From: Paracoccus zhejiangensis
GTDB lineage: Bacteria > Pseudomonadota > Alphaproteobacteria > Rhodobacterales > Rhodobacteraceae
NCBI RefSeq assembly: GCF_002847445.1
Contig: NZ_CP025430.1
Location: 1,612,001 to 1,676,000 of the forward strand
Direction of reading: 5' to 3'
Length of the DNA stretch: 64,000 nt
Shown here: positions 7,398 through 16,372 of the stretch, in pieces
Layout of the letters: each line of letters begins with the position of its first letter
Position numbering within the stretch: position 1 is the first letter of the stretch
Program-made: the position numbers and the translations under genes
The notes under the pieces: generated by a model
The model's database searches: none
What the model was told of the DNA's origin: nothing
The model's input: the letters and a program-made list of their open reading frames with translations, nothing else

Positions 7398-8591
7398 ATG
7401 ACCATGAACGACAACCCGACGCCCCCGCATGACGGCTGCACCTGCGGCCCCGAAGCGCCCGGCTGCGAGAAGATGATCTATATCGGGAAACTGCCGGATA
7501 TGGACGCGGACGAAAGCAATCTGCTGGCCGATCGGGCCGTGCAGACCGTCGGCGGACAAACCTATGGCAGTGGCAGCGACCCGCTCTATCACGACCTGGT
7601 GCAGGTCACGATGAACGACGAGAACGGCGATGGCGTCATCCGGCCCGACAATGCCGGCGAATCCGAGACCATCACCCATGACGCCGCGGCGGAAAGCCGG
7701 GACTACAAGATCGACACCAGCTTCCTCGCCCGCGACACCGAGGTCACGGTGCTGAACGAGGATGGCACGACCAGCACGATCTGCACCACCGTCCGGGTGA
7801 TACAGGACGATGCCGGCAATACCTTCATCATGCCGCCGCCCGAGGGCGCTTCGCGCGAAGAGATCGAGGCGATGACCAGCAAGCCCATCGTCTCGGTCAC
7901 GTTCCCGACCGAGCGCGACTGCTATGACCTCTGCACCAAGAGCGTCTTCACCGATCGCAGCTGCTTTCCCTGCTTCGGCCGCGGCACGATGATCGAAACC
8001 GAGTTCGGCCCCCTACCGGTCGAGAAGCTGTGCCCCGAGATGAAGGTCTGGACCCGCGACAACGGGCTGAAGCCGCTGGTGTGGACCGGATCACGCCATC
8101 TGGGCGCGCTGCATCTGCAGGCCTATCCGAACCTGCGCCCGATCCGCATTCGTGCCGGTGCGCTAGGCCGGGACCTGCCGCTGCGTGACCTGGTGGTCTC
8201 GCCGCAGCATCGGATCCTGGTGCGCTCGAAGATCGCGCAGCGGCTGTTCGGCACCTTCGAGGTGCTGGTCGCGGCCAAGCAGTTGCTGCAGCTCGACGGG
8301 ATCGACATCGCCGAGGATCTGGAAGAGGTCGATTACTTCCACCTGCTTTTCGACCAGCACGAGATCGTGGTCTCGGATGGGGCCGAGACGGAATCGCTCT
8401 ATACCGGGGCCGAGGCGTTGAAATCCGTCGGACCGGCGGCCCGCGACGAGATCCTGACGCTATTCCCCGAATTGCGCGACCGGGACTTCCAAACCGATCC
8501 GCCGCGCGCGGCCCGGCCCCTGACCTCGGGGCGCATGGCCCGCAAGCTGGCAGTGCGGCACAAGCAGAACCGCCGCGAACTGGTCAGCTGA
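7398..8591 (+). CDS. Hint (Hedgehog/intein) domain-containing protein
   Basis: About 397 residues. The N-terminal ~190 residues are acidic and calcium-binding-like (DENGDGVIRPDN) with scattered cysteines (DGCTCGPEAPGCEK, DCYDLC, DRSCFPC). The Hint_2 type domain starts at the nucleophile cysteine in PCFGRGTMIETEFG (about residue 192), and the internal block SPQHRILV matches the conserved Hint histidine region. It extends to about residue 340 (YFHLLFDQHEIV), followed by a basic tail. Such proteins are numerous in Rhodobacteraceae and their substrates are unknown; autoproteolysis at the Hint cysteine is the family expectation. No intein-type C-terminal HN is seen, so splicing is unlikely. GTG 7395, ATG 7398 and ATG 7404 are all possible starts and none has a strong ribosome-binding site. 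Confidence 0.85.
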   Translation: MTMNDNPTPPHDGCTCGPEAPGCEKMIYIGKLPDMDADESNLLADRAVQTVGGQTYGSGSDPLYHDLVQVTMNDENGDGVIRPDNAGESETITHDAAAESRDYKIDTSFLARDTEVTVLNEDGTTSTICTTVRVIQDDAGNTFIMPPPEGASREEIEAMTSKPIVSVTFPTERDCYDLCTKSVFTDRSCFPCFGRGTMIETEFGPLPVEKLCPEMKVWTRDNGLKPLVWTGSRHLGALHLQAYPNLRPIRIRAGALGRDLPLRDLVVSPQHRILVRSKIAQRLFGTFEVLVAAKQLLQLDGIDIAEDLEEVDYFHLLFDQHEIVVSDGAETESLYTGAEALKSVGPAARDEILTLFPELRDRDFQTDPPRAARPLTSGRMARKLAVRHKQNRRELVS

Positions 8592-8596
8592 CCGAG

Positions 8597-8630
8597 GAAC
8601 GGCCGGGCAAATCGCCCGGCCGTTCTTCTT
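8597..8630 (+). terminator. Rho-independent terminator after the Hint gene
   Basis: GAACGGCCGGGC (8597-8608), loop AAATC, GCCCGGCCGTTC (8614-8625), then TTCTT. It is a perfect 12-bp stem six bases after the stop. Confidence 0.85.
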
Positions 8631-8650
8631 GAACCCAGAGCTCTCCGGAA

Positions 8651-8679
8651 ACGAAAAAACCGCGCCTAAGGCGCGGTTT
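8651..8679 (-). terminator. Rho-independent terminator of rpmG
   Basis: On the minus strand AAACCGCGCC, loop TTA, GGCGCGGTTT is followed by a T-rich run (bases 8651-8659 are ACGAAAAAA on the plus strand). It lies just downstream of the rpmG stop. Confidence 0.85.
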
Positions 8680-8704
8680 ATCCTGTCTGTCTCGAAAGGC
8701 GATC

Positions 8705-8872
8705 TTACTTGATCTTGCCTTCCTTGTATTCGACATGCTTGCGCACGACCGGGTCGTACTTGTTGACCGTCATCTTCTCGGTCATGGTGCGGGCGTTCTT
8801 CTTGGTCACGTAGAAATGCCCGGTGCCCGCGCTCGAGTTCAGGCGGATCTTGATCGTCGTCGGCTTCGCCAT
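8705..8872 (-). CDS. rpmG: 50S ribosomal protein L33
   Basis: A 55-residue basic ribosomal protein: begins [18 protein letters not shown], contains [15 protein letters not shown] and ends [11 protein letters not shown]. This is the cysteine-free (C-) form of L33, so it does not bind zinc. The ATG is at 8872. A terminator follows directly, so it is probably its own unit. It is a large-subunit protein near the E site. Confidence 0.97.
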   Translation of the reverse strand: MAKPTTIKIRLNSSAGTGHFYVTKKNARTMTEKMTVNKYDPVVRKHVEYKEGKIK

Positions 8873-9007
8873 ATCATCTGCTCCTGCTGCGGCAGCGCGC
8901 GCATGGCGGCCCCGTGGAATTCGATTGAAGCCCGCCTTTTACAGCCCGAACCGGCAGAGTCAACAGCAAAACCCCGCATTCCCGCCGGCTGTGGCAGCCC
9001 TGTCGGC

Positions 9008-9451
9008 CTAGTCCTCGCGCACCAGCACCAGGATCTTCATCACCCGTCCCGTGGCATCCTCGACCGGGCTGACCGCGACGCTGCAGGTGCCCGAACCGGG
9101 GCAGTCCACCGCCTCGAGCAGCGTCGCCTCGCCCTCGGCGGCCTCGCCGACGGCACGCCGCAGATCGTCGGCGGGTGCGTCCAGCCAGAGATCCCAGAGG
9201 AAGCTGCCATAGACCCGCTGCGGATGGTTCAGATTGCCGAGGCGCGTCAGGCCGGCCGCGTTGATGAAGGTCACGCGGCCATCGCAATCCATCACATAGG
9301 CGGCCTCGCGGATGGTGCGCAGCAGCGCCAGGGCCAGCGATGCCCCGACCAGACGACCGCCATCGTCGCCCGATCGCGCCGACCGCAGAGAACTGTCGTC
9401 GGTCCCCGAAATGACATGCAGATTCGCCCCATCGGCACCTGACAGGCTCAT
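9008..9451 (-). CDS. Single PAS-domain protein
   Basis: A 147-residue cytoplasmic protein with one PAS domain (about residues 35-145). Recognisable parts are LRTIREAAYVMDCDGRVTFINAAGLTRLG and the C-terminal PVEDATGRVMKILVLVRED strand. There is no kinase, cyclase or DNA-binding output domain, and no neighbour is an obvious partner. It lacks the LOV cysteine motif GXNCRFLQ. ATG 9451 was chosen because GGGGGAGAG precedes it; an in-frame ATG lies 63 bp upstream. It may act as a small sensor or adaptor in a signalling chain encoded elsewhere. Confidence 0.75.
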   Translation of the reverse strand: MSLSGADGANLHVISGTDDSSLRSARSGDDGGRLVGASLALALLRTIREAAYVMDCDGRVTFINAAGLTRLGNLNHPQRVYGSFLWDLWLDAPADDLRRAVGEAAEGEATLLEAVDCPGSGTCSVAVSPVEDATGRVMKILVLVRED

Positions 9452-9550
9452 GGCCTCTCTCCCCCGGTTCGCTGGATGATGCAGCAGCAATCTCATGCAG
9501 GTTAGCAGTTTCATGCCGCAATGGATATGAAACTCTTGTTAATTCCAGAG

Positions 9551-9941
9551 ACGCGCGGAGAGCCTGTAAGCCGGATTTTGTCCAAGGGGTTGCCCCCTTT
9601 GGATGACCATTCCTCTGCCCCCGCCGTTACCGACGGGATCTAGCTGCCAACCCGGATCTTCTGGGGCAAGACCGCCCTGCCCCGTTGCCGGGGCGCGAGA
9701 TCCCTATTCGGCATTGCTCCCGGTGGGGCTTGCCATGCGGGGTCTGTTGCCAGCCCCCCGGTGGGCTCTTACCCCACCGTTTCACCCTTACCCGCGCGGA
9801 CGCGGGCGGTCTCTTCTCTGTGGCGCTTTCCCTGGGGTTGCCCCCGCCGGGCGTTACCCGGCACCGTTGCCTTGTGGAGTCCGGACTTTCCTCGCGGGCC
9901 TTGCGACCCACGCGGTCATCCAGCCCTCCGCGCAAGCGCGC
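9551..9941 (-). ncRNA. rnpB: RNase P RNA, bacterial class A
   Basis: The minus strand reads through the universal RNase P core: GAGGAAAGTCCGGACTCC near the 5' end (P4/CR-I), GGTAAGGGTGAAACGGTGG, AAACCCGCATGG-like AACAGACCCCGCATGG, and near the 3' end AGAGGAATGGTC and ACAAAATCCGGCTTACAGG. The 5' GCGCGGAG and 3' CTCCGCGC arms form the closing P1 helix, which places the ends at about 9941 and 9551. It is the catalytic RNA that trims tRNA 5' leaders. Open frames seen across this interval are artefacts. Confidence 0.97.
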
Positions 9942-9984
9942 ATATGGCCGGGATTGCTCGCCGGGTCAACCGCAAGCCGCTGGA

Positions 9985-10404
9985 TCAGGCACTGGGGACG
10001 TAACGCAGCGTCCCGGCAATCCCGCCGCCACCGTCCTTGGGATGGCGCACGCCTTCCATCACCGGCAGCTCGGTGAAGTCGAAGGGGCTCAGCCCCTCGA
10101 GGCAGGCGATATTGACCCCCAGCTGGTTCGGGTTCGAGCGGCGGCGGTGATGGGTATAGATGCCGCAGTGGCGGCAGAAATTGTGCTCGGCCTGCCGGGT
10201 GCCGAACTGGTAGAGGACCAGGTCGTCGCCGCCCTGAAGGATGCTGAGGCCGTCCAGCGGCGCGCTGACCGCCACGGCACCGCGCATCCGGCAGAAGCTG
10301 CAATTGCATCGCCGCGCAGTGTTAAGCCCGTCGCTGAGCCGCACCCGAAACCGCACCGCGCCGCAGTGACAGGCTCCGTCGATCTCGCTGATATCCGGGT
10401 TCAT
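9985..10404 (-). CDS. GFA family protein (CENP-V/GFA zinc fold)
   Basis: A 139-residue zinc-binding protein. The cysteine pattern of the glutathione-dependent formaldehyde-activating enzyme fold is complete: GACHCGAVRF near residue 10-20, CNCSFCRMRG near 33-42, and FCRHCGIYTHHRR near 76-88. Biochemically most GFA-like proteins do not catalyse glutathione-formaldehyde condensation, so the function is open. The ATG at 10404 has GGAGGCTGAGG before it and lies 21 bp after the amidase stop, so it probably shares that transcript. It is followed by rnpB on the same strand. Confidence 0.88.
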   Translation of the reverse strand: MNPDISEIDGACHCGAVRFRVRLSDGLNTARRCNCSFCRMRGAVAVSAPLDGLSILQGGDDLVLYQFGTRQAEHNFCRHCGIYTHHRRRSNPNQLGVNIACLEGLSPFDFTELPVMEGVRHPKDGGGGIAGTLRYVPSA

Positions 10405-10425
10405 CCTCAGCCTCCTCAGCTGCCG

Positions 10426-11079
10426 TCAACTCTCCGCCGCGGCTTTTTCGGCGAATGCCGCGACCGAGGCCGCCGCCTGCCGATCCGCCGGGCTTTCAGG
10501 CCCCCGCCCCCAAGGCCGGAATCGCAACCGGAAAGCCGCCAACCGCATTTCGGGATCGGCAGGCGGATAGCCGATGGCGTCGAGGCTTTCGGCCAGCGGC
10601 CGGTCCGCACCCTCGCCCGCCGCGAGCGCCAGCCCCTGGCGCGCCAGCCGCGCCCAGTCAAAGCGCGGGCCGGGGTCGCATTTGCGGTCAGGCGCCATGT
10701 CCGAATGGCCGATGACCGCGGCCGGGCCAAGCCCGTGACGCGCGGCAATGGCGCGCACAAGGTCAACCAGCGCGTCCATCTGGGCCATCGGAAAGGGCCG
10801 GTCGCCGGGATTGATGATCTCGATACCGATGCTGCGCGAGTTCACGTCGTCCCGGCCCTGCCACGACCCTGCGCCTGCGTGCCAGGCGCGGCGATCCTCG
10901 GGCACCAACGCCTCGGCCCGGCCATCCTCGTGCACCAGCCAATGCGCCGAAACCTCGGCCTCGGGATCGCAGAGCCGGTCGCGGGCGGAAGCGCCGTCGG
11001 CCATGCCGGTATAATGCAGCACGATCAGTTCGACCCGCTGCCCGCGCCGGTCGCCGTGATTGGGCGAGGGATGGCTCAT
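10426..11079 (-). CDS. N-acetylmuramoyl-L-alanine amidase, AmpD-like
   Basis: A 217-residue Amidase_2 domain enzyme that cleaves the bond between MurNAc and the stem peptide. Zinc-ligand regions are visible: LIVLHYTGM (first His), AHWLVHEDG, AWHAGAG, SIGIEIIN, and VIGHSDMAPDRKCDPGPRFDW (His and Cys/Asp of the second site). No signal peptide is seen, which fits a cytoplasmic AmpD-type role in recycling anhydro-muropeptides. The C-terminal helix-rich 60 residues resemble a degenerate peptidoglycan-binding segment. The ATG overlaps the cupin stop by ATGA. Confidence 0.9.
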   Translation of the reverse strand: MSHPSPNHGDRRGQRVELIVLHYTGMADGASARDRLCDPEAEVSAHWLVHEDGRAEALVPEDRRAWHAGAGSWQGRDDVNSRSIGIEIINPGDRPFPMAQMDALVDLVRAIAARHGLGPAAVIGHSDMAPDRKCDPGPRFDWARLARQGLALAAGEGADRPLAESLDAIGYPPADPEMRLAAFRLRFRPWGRGPESPADRQAAASVAAFAEKAAAES

Positions 11080-11522
11080 TCCGATCCGCTGCGGCGGACA
11101 ACCCCATCATCGCCCAACACATGCCAGTTCGGCCTGATCCAGTGCAACGTCTCGCCGTCATCAGGATAGCGCACGGTTTCCGCTTCGGGATTGGTGCCGG
11201 CACAGAGATAGCGCAAGGGCGCGTCCGAGCGGTTCACGATGTGATGGGCGTTCTCGGTTCCAGCCGACCAGATCGCCATGTCGCCGGGGCCGATTTCGAC
11301 CGGGCCATCGTCGTCGATGACCGTGGCCCTGCCCTCCAGCACCATGACGAACTCGTCGCTGCCCGAATGCCAGTGCCGCTTGGCGGACTTCTGCCCCGGT
11401 TCCAGCGTCACGATATTGATGCCGAGGATGCGGGTCCCGGCGATATCGCCGAAACGTTCCTCGATGCGCGGGGCCGAGCCTTCGATCTTTTGCCCGGCCA
11501 CGCTGCCTTTGCGCAGGATCAC
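11076..11522 (-). CDS. Cupin-domain protein
   Basis: A 148-residue single-domain cupin. Motif 1 is HWHSGSDEFVMVLEGRATV (metal-binding H-x-H...E), motif 2 is GPGDMAIWSAGTENAHHIVNRS (second His). The GTG start at 11522 overlaps the lipoprotein stop by GTGA, and its stop overlaps the amidase start, so translation of the three is coupled. The substrate is unknown; many such proteins are sugar-acid isomerases, dioxygenases or sensors. Confidence 0.82.
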   Translation of the reverse strand: MILRKGSVAGQKIEGSAPRIEERFGDIAGTRILGINIVTLEPGQKSAKRHWHSGSDEFVMVLEGRATVIDDDGPVEIGPGDMAIWSAGTENAHHIVNRSDAPLRYLCAGTNPEAETVRYPDDGETLHWIRPNWHVLGDDGVVRRSGSE

Positions 11523-12091
11523 AGCTGGTTGACGCGATGCCGCGCCGCATCCCAGCCACAGACGAAGCCGTCACCATCGGGGTCCATGCCGCGCGGGTCG
11601 CGCTCGGGTCCGCCGGCGGCGAGGAAAGCCATCTGCGCCCGGTCGCTGTCGGGATAGCTGCGGCAGGCCTGCGCCGCCGCGCTCGGCGAGCCGCCGCTGC
11701 GTGCCCAGACCCGGGTGCCCGGCGCGTGCTGGGCCGCAAAGGCATAGCGCACCAGAACCGGGGTCGAGCCGGGATATTCACCCGAGGTCACGACCGGCAG
11801 ATCAGCCGCAGCCGGGGCCTTGCCCTCGGCCTGCGCGGTCTCGACGCGGTAGCTGGCGGCAACGGTCTGCATCGCCTTCGGCCCGCGGATTTCCTCGGGC
11901 GTAGGGGCGCGGGACGGCAGCGCGACCGGGATGGTCGAGGGCGGTTCCGAGCCGGTCATCAGCGCCACTTCACGCGCCTGAAGATGCTTGCCATAGGCCG
12001 AATCCGACATCCGGTAATTCGGATTCCAACCTTCGTTCTCGTTACAGCCGGCCAGGGCCAGAACCCCGATCACGATCAATTTGCGCATCAT
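11519..12091 (-). CDS. Putative lipoprotein with C-terminal Excalibur-like motif
   Basis: A 190-residue exported protein. The N-terminus MMRKLIVIGVLALAGC is a type II signal peptide with a clear lipobox (LAGC). The middle is proline/alanine-rich without a recognised fold. The C-terminus MDPDGDGFVCGWD looks like the Ca2+-binding DxDxDGxxC loop of Excalibur domains. ATG at 12091 or 12088 (adjacent). It is the first gene of the lipoprotein-cupin-amidase-GFA run and lies 34 bp after gatA, so it could be cotranscribed with gatCA. Function unknown. Confidence 0.75.
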   Translation of the reverse strand: MMRKLIVIGVLALAGCNENEGWNPNYRMSDSAYGKHLQAREVALMTGSEPPSTIPVALPSRAPTPEEIRGPKAMQTVAASYRVETAQAEGKAPAAADLPVVTSGEYPGSTPVLVRYAFAAQHAPGTRVWARSGGSPSAAAQACRSYPDSDRAQMAFLAAGGPERDPRGMDPDGDGFVCGWDAARHRVNQL

Positions 12092-12125
12092 TCTGTCCCT
12101 GACCCTGTCCTTGTTACAGTGAACC

Positions 12126-13610
12126 CTACCACCAGCGTTCCGGCTTGGCCACAAATCCGGCCGCCCGTTCCAGCACCAGCGCCTGGTTGAGCAGATCGCC
12201 CTCTTCAAAGGGCCGGCCGATCAGTTGCAGCCCCAAGGGCAGCCCCTGCGCATCCTGCCCGACCGGGACCGAGATCCCCGGCAGACCGGCCAGGTTCACC
12301 GTCACGGTGAAGACGTCGTTCAGATACATCGCGACCGGATCGGCATCGGCCATCGATCCCAGCGCAAAGGCCGAAGACGGCGTGGCCGGGGTCAGAATCG
12401 CATCGACGCCGGCGGCATAGGCCTGATCGAAATCGCGCTTGATCAGCGCCCGCACCCGCCGCGCGCGGTTGTAATAGGCGTCATAGAAGCCCGCCGACAG
12501 CACATAGGTGCCGATCATGATGCGCCGCTGCACCTCGGGGCCAAAGCCTTCGGCGCGGGTCTTTTCATACATGTCGGTGATGCCGTCACCCTGCCCCAGC
12601 TTGGCCCTGAGGCCATAGCGTACGCCATCATAGCGGGCGAGGTTCGACGAGGCTTCCGCCGGCGCGATGACGTAATAGGCCGGCAGCGCATATTTCGTAT
12701 GAGGCAGCGAGATATCGACGATCTCGGCCCCGGCATCGCGCAGCATCTCGGCCCCCTGCCGCCACAGCGCATCGATCTCGTCGGGCATGCCGTCCATGCG
12801 GTATTCGCGCGGAATGCCGATCTTCTTGCCGCGAATGTCGCCGGTCAGCGCCGCCTCGAAATCCGGCACCGGAATCTCGGCGCTGGTCGAATCCTTCTCG
12901 TCGACCGAGGCCATGGCGCCCAGCATGATCGCCGCGTCGCGCACGCTCTTGGTCATCGGCCCGGCCTGATCGAGGCTCGAGGCGAAGGCGATGACGCCCC
13001 AGCGGCTGACCCGGCCATAGGTCGGCTTCAGCCCGACCGTGCCGGTAAAGGCCGCAGGCTGGCGGATCGAGCCGCCGGTATCGGTGCCGGTGGCCGCGAG
13101 GCAGAGATCGGCCCCGACCGCCGCCGCAGAGCCGCCCGAGGACCCGCCGGGCGTCAGGTCGGCCCCGTCCCTGCCTTTCCACGGGTTCACGGCATTGCCA
13201 TAGGCGCTCGACTCGTTCGAGCTGCCCATGGCGAACTCGTCCATGTTCAGCTTGCCCAGCATCACCGCACCGGCATCCCAGAGGTTCTGGGTGACGGTCG
13301 ATTCATATTCCGGGCGGAAGCCGGTGAGGATGCGGCTGGCCGCCTGCGATTCGACGCCCTTGGTGCAGAAGAGATCCTTGATCCCCAGCGGAATCCCGGT
13401 CATCGCCACGGCGTTGCCGGCCTTGATCCGGGCATCCGCCGCTTGGGCCATCTCGCGCGCGACCTCGGGGGTCTTGTGGACAAAGGCGTTCAGCGCGCCG
13501 GCGCCTTCGATGGCGGTCAGGCAGGCCTCGGTCAGTTCGACCGAGGTGGTCTCGCCCTTGGCCAGCGCATCGCGCGCCCCGGCGATGGTCAGTTTGTTCA
13601 GATCGCTCAT
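12126..13610 (-). CDS. gatA: Asp-tRNA(Asn)/Glu-tRNA(Gln) amidotransferase subunit A
   Basis: A 494-residue amidase-signature subunit that releases ammonia from glutamine for transamidation of misacylated Glu-tRNA(Gln) or Asp-tRNA(Asn). The catalytic Lys-cisSer-Ser triad is visible: LGIKDLF (about K78), [12 protein letters not shown] (about S157) and [12 protein letters not shown] (about S181). The length fits the family. The ATG overlaps the gatC stop by ATGA. gatB is not in the window, which is common in alphaproteobacteria. tRNA-Gln, one target, is encoded at 59,532. Confidence 0.96.
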   Translation of the reverse strand: MSDLNKLTIAGARDALAKGETTSVELTEACLTAIEGAGALNAFVHKTPEVAREMAQAADARIKAGNAVAMTGIPLGIKDLFCTKGVESQAASRILTGFRPEYESTVTQNLWDAGAVMLGKLNMDEFAMGSSNESSAYGNAVNPWKGRDGADLTPGGSSGGSAAAVGADLCLAATGTDTGGSIRQPAAFTGTVGLKPTYGRVSRWGVIAFASSLDQAGPMTKSVRDAAIMLGAMASVDEKDSTSAEIPVPDFEAALTGDIRGKKIGIPREYRMDGMPDEIDALWRQGAEMLRDAGAEIVDISLPHTKYALPAYYVIAPAEASSNLARYDGVRYGLRAKLGQGDGITDMYEKTRAEGFGPEVQRRIMIGTYVLSAGFYDAYYNRARRVRALIKRDFDQAYAAGVDAILTPATPSSAFALGSMADADPVAMYLNDVFTVTVNLAGLPGISVPVGQDAQGLPLGLQLIGRPFEEGDLLNQALVLERAAGFVAKPERWW

Positions 13611-13894
13611 TCCACCACCTTCGGCACGGCAAAGAAGCCCTCGCGGGCGTCGGGCGCATTCTTCAGGATCTTGTCGGCCATCTCGCCCGCGCCCACCACG
13701 TCCTCGCGCCGTTTCAGCCGCATGGGGGTGACGCCGGTCATCGGCTCGACGCCCTCGACATCGACCTCGTTCAGCTGCTCCATGAATTGCAGGATGCCGT
13801 TCAATTCGCGGGCCAGCGCCGGCAGGGCGGCGTCCTCGACCCGGATGCGGGCCAGATGCGCGACCTTGCGCGCCTCGTCTTCGGTGATGGACAT
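13607..13894 (-). CDS. gatC: Asp-tRNA(Asn)/Glu-tRNA(Gln) amidotransferase subunit C
   Basis: A 95-residue clamp subunit that wraps GatA and GatB. It begins [19 protein letters not shown], contains [17 protein letters not shown] and ends [14 protein letters not shown], all typical. ATG 13894 is preceded by AAGGATCACCC. It is the promoter-proximal gene of gatCA. Confidence 0.95.
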   Translation of the reverse strand: MSITEDEARKVAHLARIRVEDAALPALARELNGILQFMEQLNEVDVEGVEPMTGVTPMRLKRREDVVGAGEMADKILKNAPDAREGFFAVPKVVE

Positions 13895-14104
13895 GGGTGA
13901 TCCTTTCGCTTGGGGCGGATTTACAGGCCACGTCCCGGCGGTGCAAGAAGCGGTCGCGTTTTCGCAAAGTCGGCGTTGATGGCGCAGGCGACACAGGCTT
14001 TGCCTGATCCGAGCCGCGACAGCCGTTGCGGCTTTTCCTTCCCCCGGCCTGCAGTCTAAACAACTTGCACATCCTGCAAACATCAGCCGCCCCGCGGAGT
14101 CCCC

Positions 14105-15052
14105 ATGCAAGCCGCCCTCTCCATCCTTCCGGTCATCGCGCTGGTGGCGCTTGGTTACGGCGCGCGGCGCTGGAACATCATCGCGCCCTCGAACTGGCCG
14201 GGGGTCGAGCAACTGGGCTTCCGGCTGATGTTCCCGGCGATCCTGTTGACCTCGATCTATCGCTCGGACCTGTCGCTTGGCCGGGTCGGCCCCTATGTGC
14301 TGGCAACCTCGCTGGCCTTCCTCGCCATCGGCGTCAGCAGTTTCGTGCTGCGTCGGCCGCTTGGGCTCAGCAATCCCCGGCTGACCTCGTTCTTCCAGTC
14401 GGCCATGCGTTTCAACTCGCTCCTGGTGCTGGCGGTGGCGGCGCAGGGCCTGGGGCCGGCTGCGGTCAGCGACCTTGCCGTCGCCATGGCCTTCCTGATT
14501 CCCGCCTTCAACATCAGCGCCATCATCGCCCTGACCGCCTTCCCGCCCGAAAATGCCGAGGCGCCGCGCCCTTCGCGCGCGCAGGCGCTGCGCCGCATCA
14601 GCGCCGAGATCATGCGCAACCCTTTGGTCCTCGGCTGCGCCGCCGGGCTGATCCTGAACCTCTCGGGGGCCGAGTTGCCGCGCGCGATTCTCTCGCCGCT
14701 GGACTGGCTGGGTCAGGGGGCGCTGGCGGTGGGCCTCTTGACCGTCGGCGCCGGGATCGAGGTGCGGCGGCTGTGGAAAAGCGACGCCGCCATGTGGATC
14801 GCGGTGGCCGCGCGGCTGGTCGCCTGCCCGCTGATCTTCCTTATGCTGGCACTGCTGATGCAGCTTTCAGGCGCACAGATCGCTTCGGGGCTGCTGCTGA
14901 CGGCGGCCCCCGGCGCCTCGGTCGGCTATATCCTCGCCCGGCAGATGGGTGGCGACGCCGAGTTCTATGCCGATACCTTCACCTGGCAGACGGTTCTGTC
15001 CGCCCTGACCCTGCCACTGTGGCTGATGCTGGCAACCTCGCTGGCGGGCTGA
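14105..15052 (+). CDS. AEC (auxin efflux carrier) family transporter
   Basis: A 315-residue polytopic membrane protein with about ten hydrophobic segments. It begins [22 protein letters not shown] and carries the mid-protein N-containing turns FNISAIIAL and [13 protein letters not shown] and the C-terminal [17 protein letters not shown], as in malate/auxin-carrier-like AEC proteins. It is divergent from gatC. A second AEC gene lies at 26815. The substrate is unknown; organic acids are the usual guess. Confidence 0.88.
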   Translation: MQAALSILPVIALVALGYGARRWNIIAPSNWPGVEQLGFRLMFPAILLTSIYRSDLSLGRVGPYVLATSLAFLAIGVSSFVLRRPLGLSNPRLTSFFQSAMRFNSLLVLAVAAQGLGPAAVSDLAVAMAFLIPAFNISAIIALTAFPPENAEAPRPSRAQALRRISAEIMRNPLVLGCAAGLILNLSGAELPRAILSPLDWLGQGALAVGLLTVGAGIEVRRLWKSDAAMWIAVAARLVACPLIFLMLALLMQLSGAQIASGLLLTAAPGASVGYILARQMGGDAEFYADTFTWQTVLSALTLPLWLMLATSLAG

Positions 15053-15167
15053 ATCGGGGGACCTGAAAGTTTTTGCGCAAGCCGCCGATTTTTCCCCTTG
15101 CGCCTCTCCGAGCCCTCGCCTAAACACCGCTCCACGCCGACGGGCACTGTCCGAAAGCGTCAAAGGT

Positions 15168-15242
15168 GGCCCGTTCGTCTATCGGTTAGGACACCAGGTT
15201 TTCAACCTGGGAAGAGGGGTTCGACTCCCCTACGGGCTGCCA
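15168..15242 (+). tRNA. tRNA-Glu (anticodon TTC)
   Basis: A 75-base gene with encoded CCA. The acceptor stem GGCCCGT pairs with ACGGGCT (with a G-U at 1:72), the D arm contains GTCTATCGGTTAGGAC, the anticodon arm CCAGGTTTTCAACCTGG places TTC in the loop, and the T arm is GGGGTTCGACTCCCC. Confidence 0.97.
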
Positions 15243-15287
15243 CTTTAATCCCAAATTGTTGATTTATCTGCCGAAACCGCGGCAGGT

Positions 15288-15313
15288 GTCCCACGATTCT
15301 GGTTCCGTGGGAC
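15288..15313. terminator. Hairpin between tRNA-Glu and the DUF3396 gene
   Basis: GTCCCACG and CGTGGGAC form an 8-bp perfect stem around a 10-base loop. It lies downstream of both convergent genes and could end transcription from either side. No clear T run. Confidence 0.4.
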
Positions 15314-15379
15314 CGCTTGGCCTTTCTTGCGCCGCACAGCCTGCTCGGCCAGCCGCGCGCGCGATGGCAATCTCGATCC

Positions 15380-16372
15380 TCAGTCGAAGCGCCGCACCCA
15401 TTCCTCGGTGGCGTCCATCCGGTCCACACCATCGGGCGTCCAGAGATAGGGCATCACCCAATCGCTGAAGCGTAGCGGCTTCAGCAGGTCATTGACCTCC
15501 TGGTAAGCCATGGGGGTCCCGCCGCCTTCCACGTCGCCGATCCGGGGGGCGGGGCCGGCCTGAAACACGATCCCGCCGGCATAGGCATGCAGCTCCACCG
15601 CACCCGACAAACTGCCCCGGACGCGCTCGAGCCCGCCGAGGTGGGCCAGCATCGCGTCATCGATCGCCGTCAGCCAGTTCACGTCGCGAATGACATCGGT
15701 GCGGTCCTCGATCTCCAACGAGAAGCCTACACCGTCTTCGTAGAGAATCCCGGGAAAGCGGCGGAGCACCGGGTAAAGATCGCCCTGCGTTCGGGAGGAC
15801 ATGGTGCGGGGAATGATGCTGAAGCCGGCGACGGCGTAGAACACCTGCAACCGTTCGCAGGCCTCGACAAACGCCCGGACCTGCCCGACTGGATCATCCC
15901 GAAGCGCGGACAAGCGCGCGGAATAGGTCAACAGCCCGGCTCCTGATATCGCACCCGGCAACAGGGCCGAGAATCGGTCATGCCGGGGGTCCATGGTCTG
16001 CATGACCGACTTGTTCATGTGCTCGATGACAAGACCGAAATTCTGCCGGGTATCGCGATAGGCTTCGGCCGTCCGCCCTTCTGTCAGACGCTCGCGAATA
16101 TCCTGCCGTTCGGAGAGCCTGAACGCCCGGTCGTTCAGATCCATGAAATTGCAGCGCCCGTCGGTGCGATCGTAATAATGCTCGGCAAGATCGATCATGG
16201 CCGCGCGCCGATCATCGCGCCGGTCATTGCCGAAATAGAAGCCGGCCTGCAGAGCGAACAGCCAGCGCAGCACGCCGGTTTTCGGGTAACCCGCCATGTC
16301 AAGCAACGCCAGCCGGTCCTCGGCCTCGAAGAGGGCAAGCGTTGCGATCAGGTCCGACATGTCGACAGTCAT
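15380..16372 (-). CDS. Type VI immunity-like protein (DUF3396/TsiV family)
   Basis: A 330-residue soluble protein. The C-terminal pattern ELHAYAGGIVFQAGPAPRIGDVEGG, then YQEVNDLLKPLRF and the ending TEEWVRRFD, matches the DUF3396 family, whose TsiV members neutralise VRR-NUC nuclease effectors of type VI secretion. The N-terminal YFGNDRRDDRRAAMIDLAEHYY also fits. There is no effector, VgrG, PAAR or secretion gene nearby, so this is an orphan immunity candidate. It is the first protein gene beside tRNA-Glu. AGGA ten bases before ATG 16372 supports this start; ATG 16360 is an alternative. Family assignment is from memory of the pattern. Confidence 0.7.
   Translation of the reverse strand: MTVDMSDLIATLALFEAEDRLALLDMAGYPKTGVLRWLFALQAGFYFGNDRRDDRRAAMIDLAEHYYDRTDGRCNFMDLNDRAFRLSERQDIRERLTEGRTAEAYRDTRQNFGLVIEHMNKSVMQTMDPRHDRFSALLPGAISGAGLLTYSARLSALRDDPVGQVRAFVEACERLQVFYAVAGFSIIPRTMSSRTQGDLYPVLRRFPGILYEDGVGFSLEIEDRTDVIRDVNWLTAIDDAMLAHLGGLERVRGSLSGAVELHAYAGGIVFQAGPAPRIGDVEGGGTPMAYQEVNDLLKPLRFSDWVMPYLWTPDGVDRMDATEEWVRRFD

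Noticed and set aside
9603..9980. Several open frames on both strands
   Set aside because: They lie over the conserved core of RNase P RNA.
11161..14212. Long overlapping frames on the opposite strand of gatA and the envelope genes
   Set aside because: They are GC-rich shadow frames with low-complexity RRGR/PAGP composition and no ribosome-binding sites.
15202..15461. Short frames ending in or crossing RRGVEPLFPG
   Set aside because: They are translated tRNA-Glu sequence and its flank.
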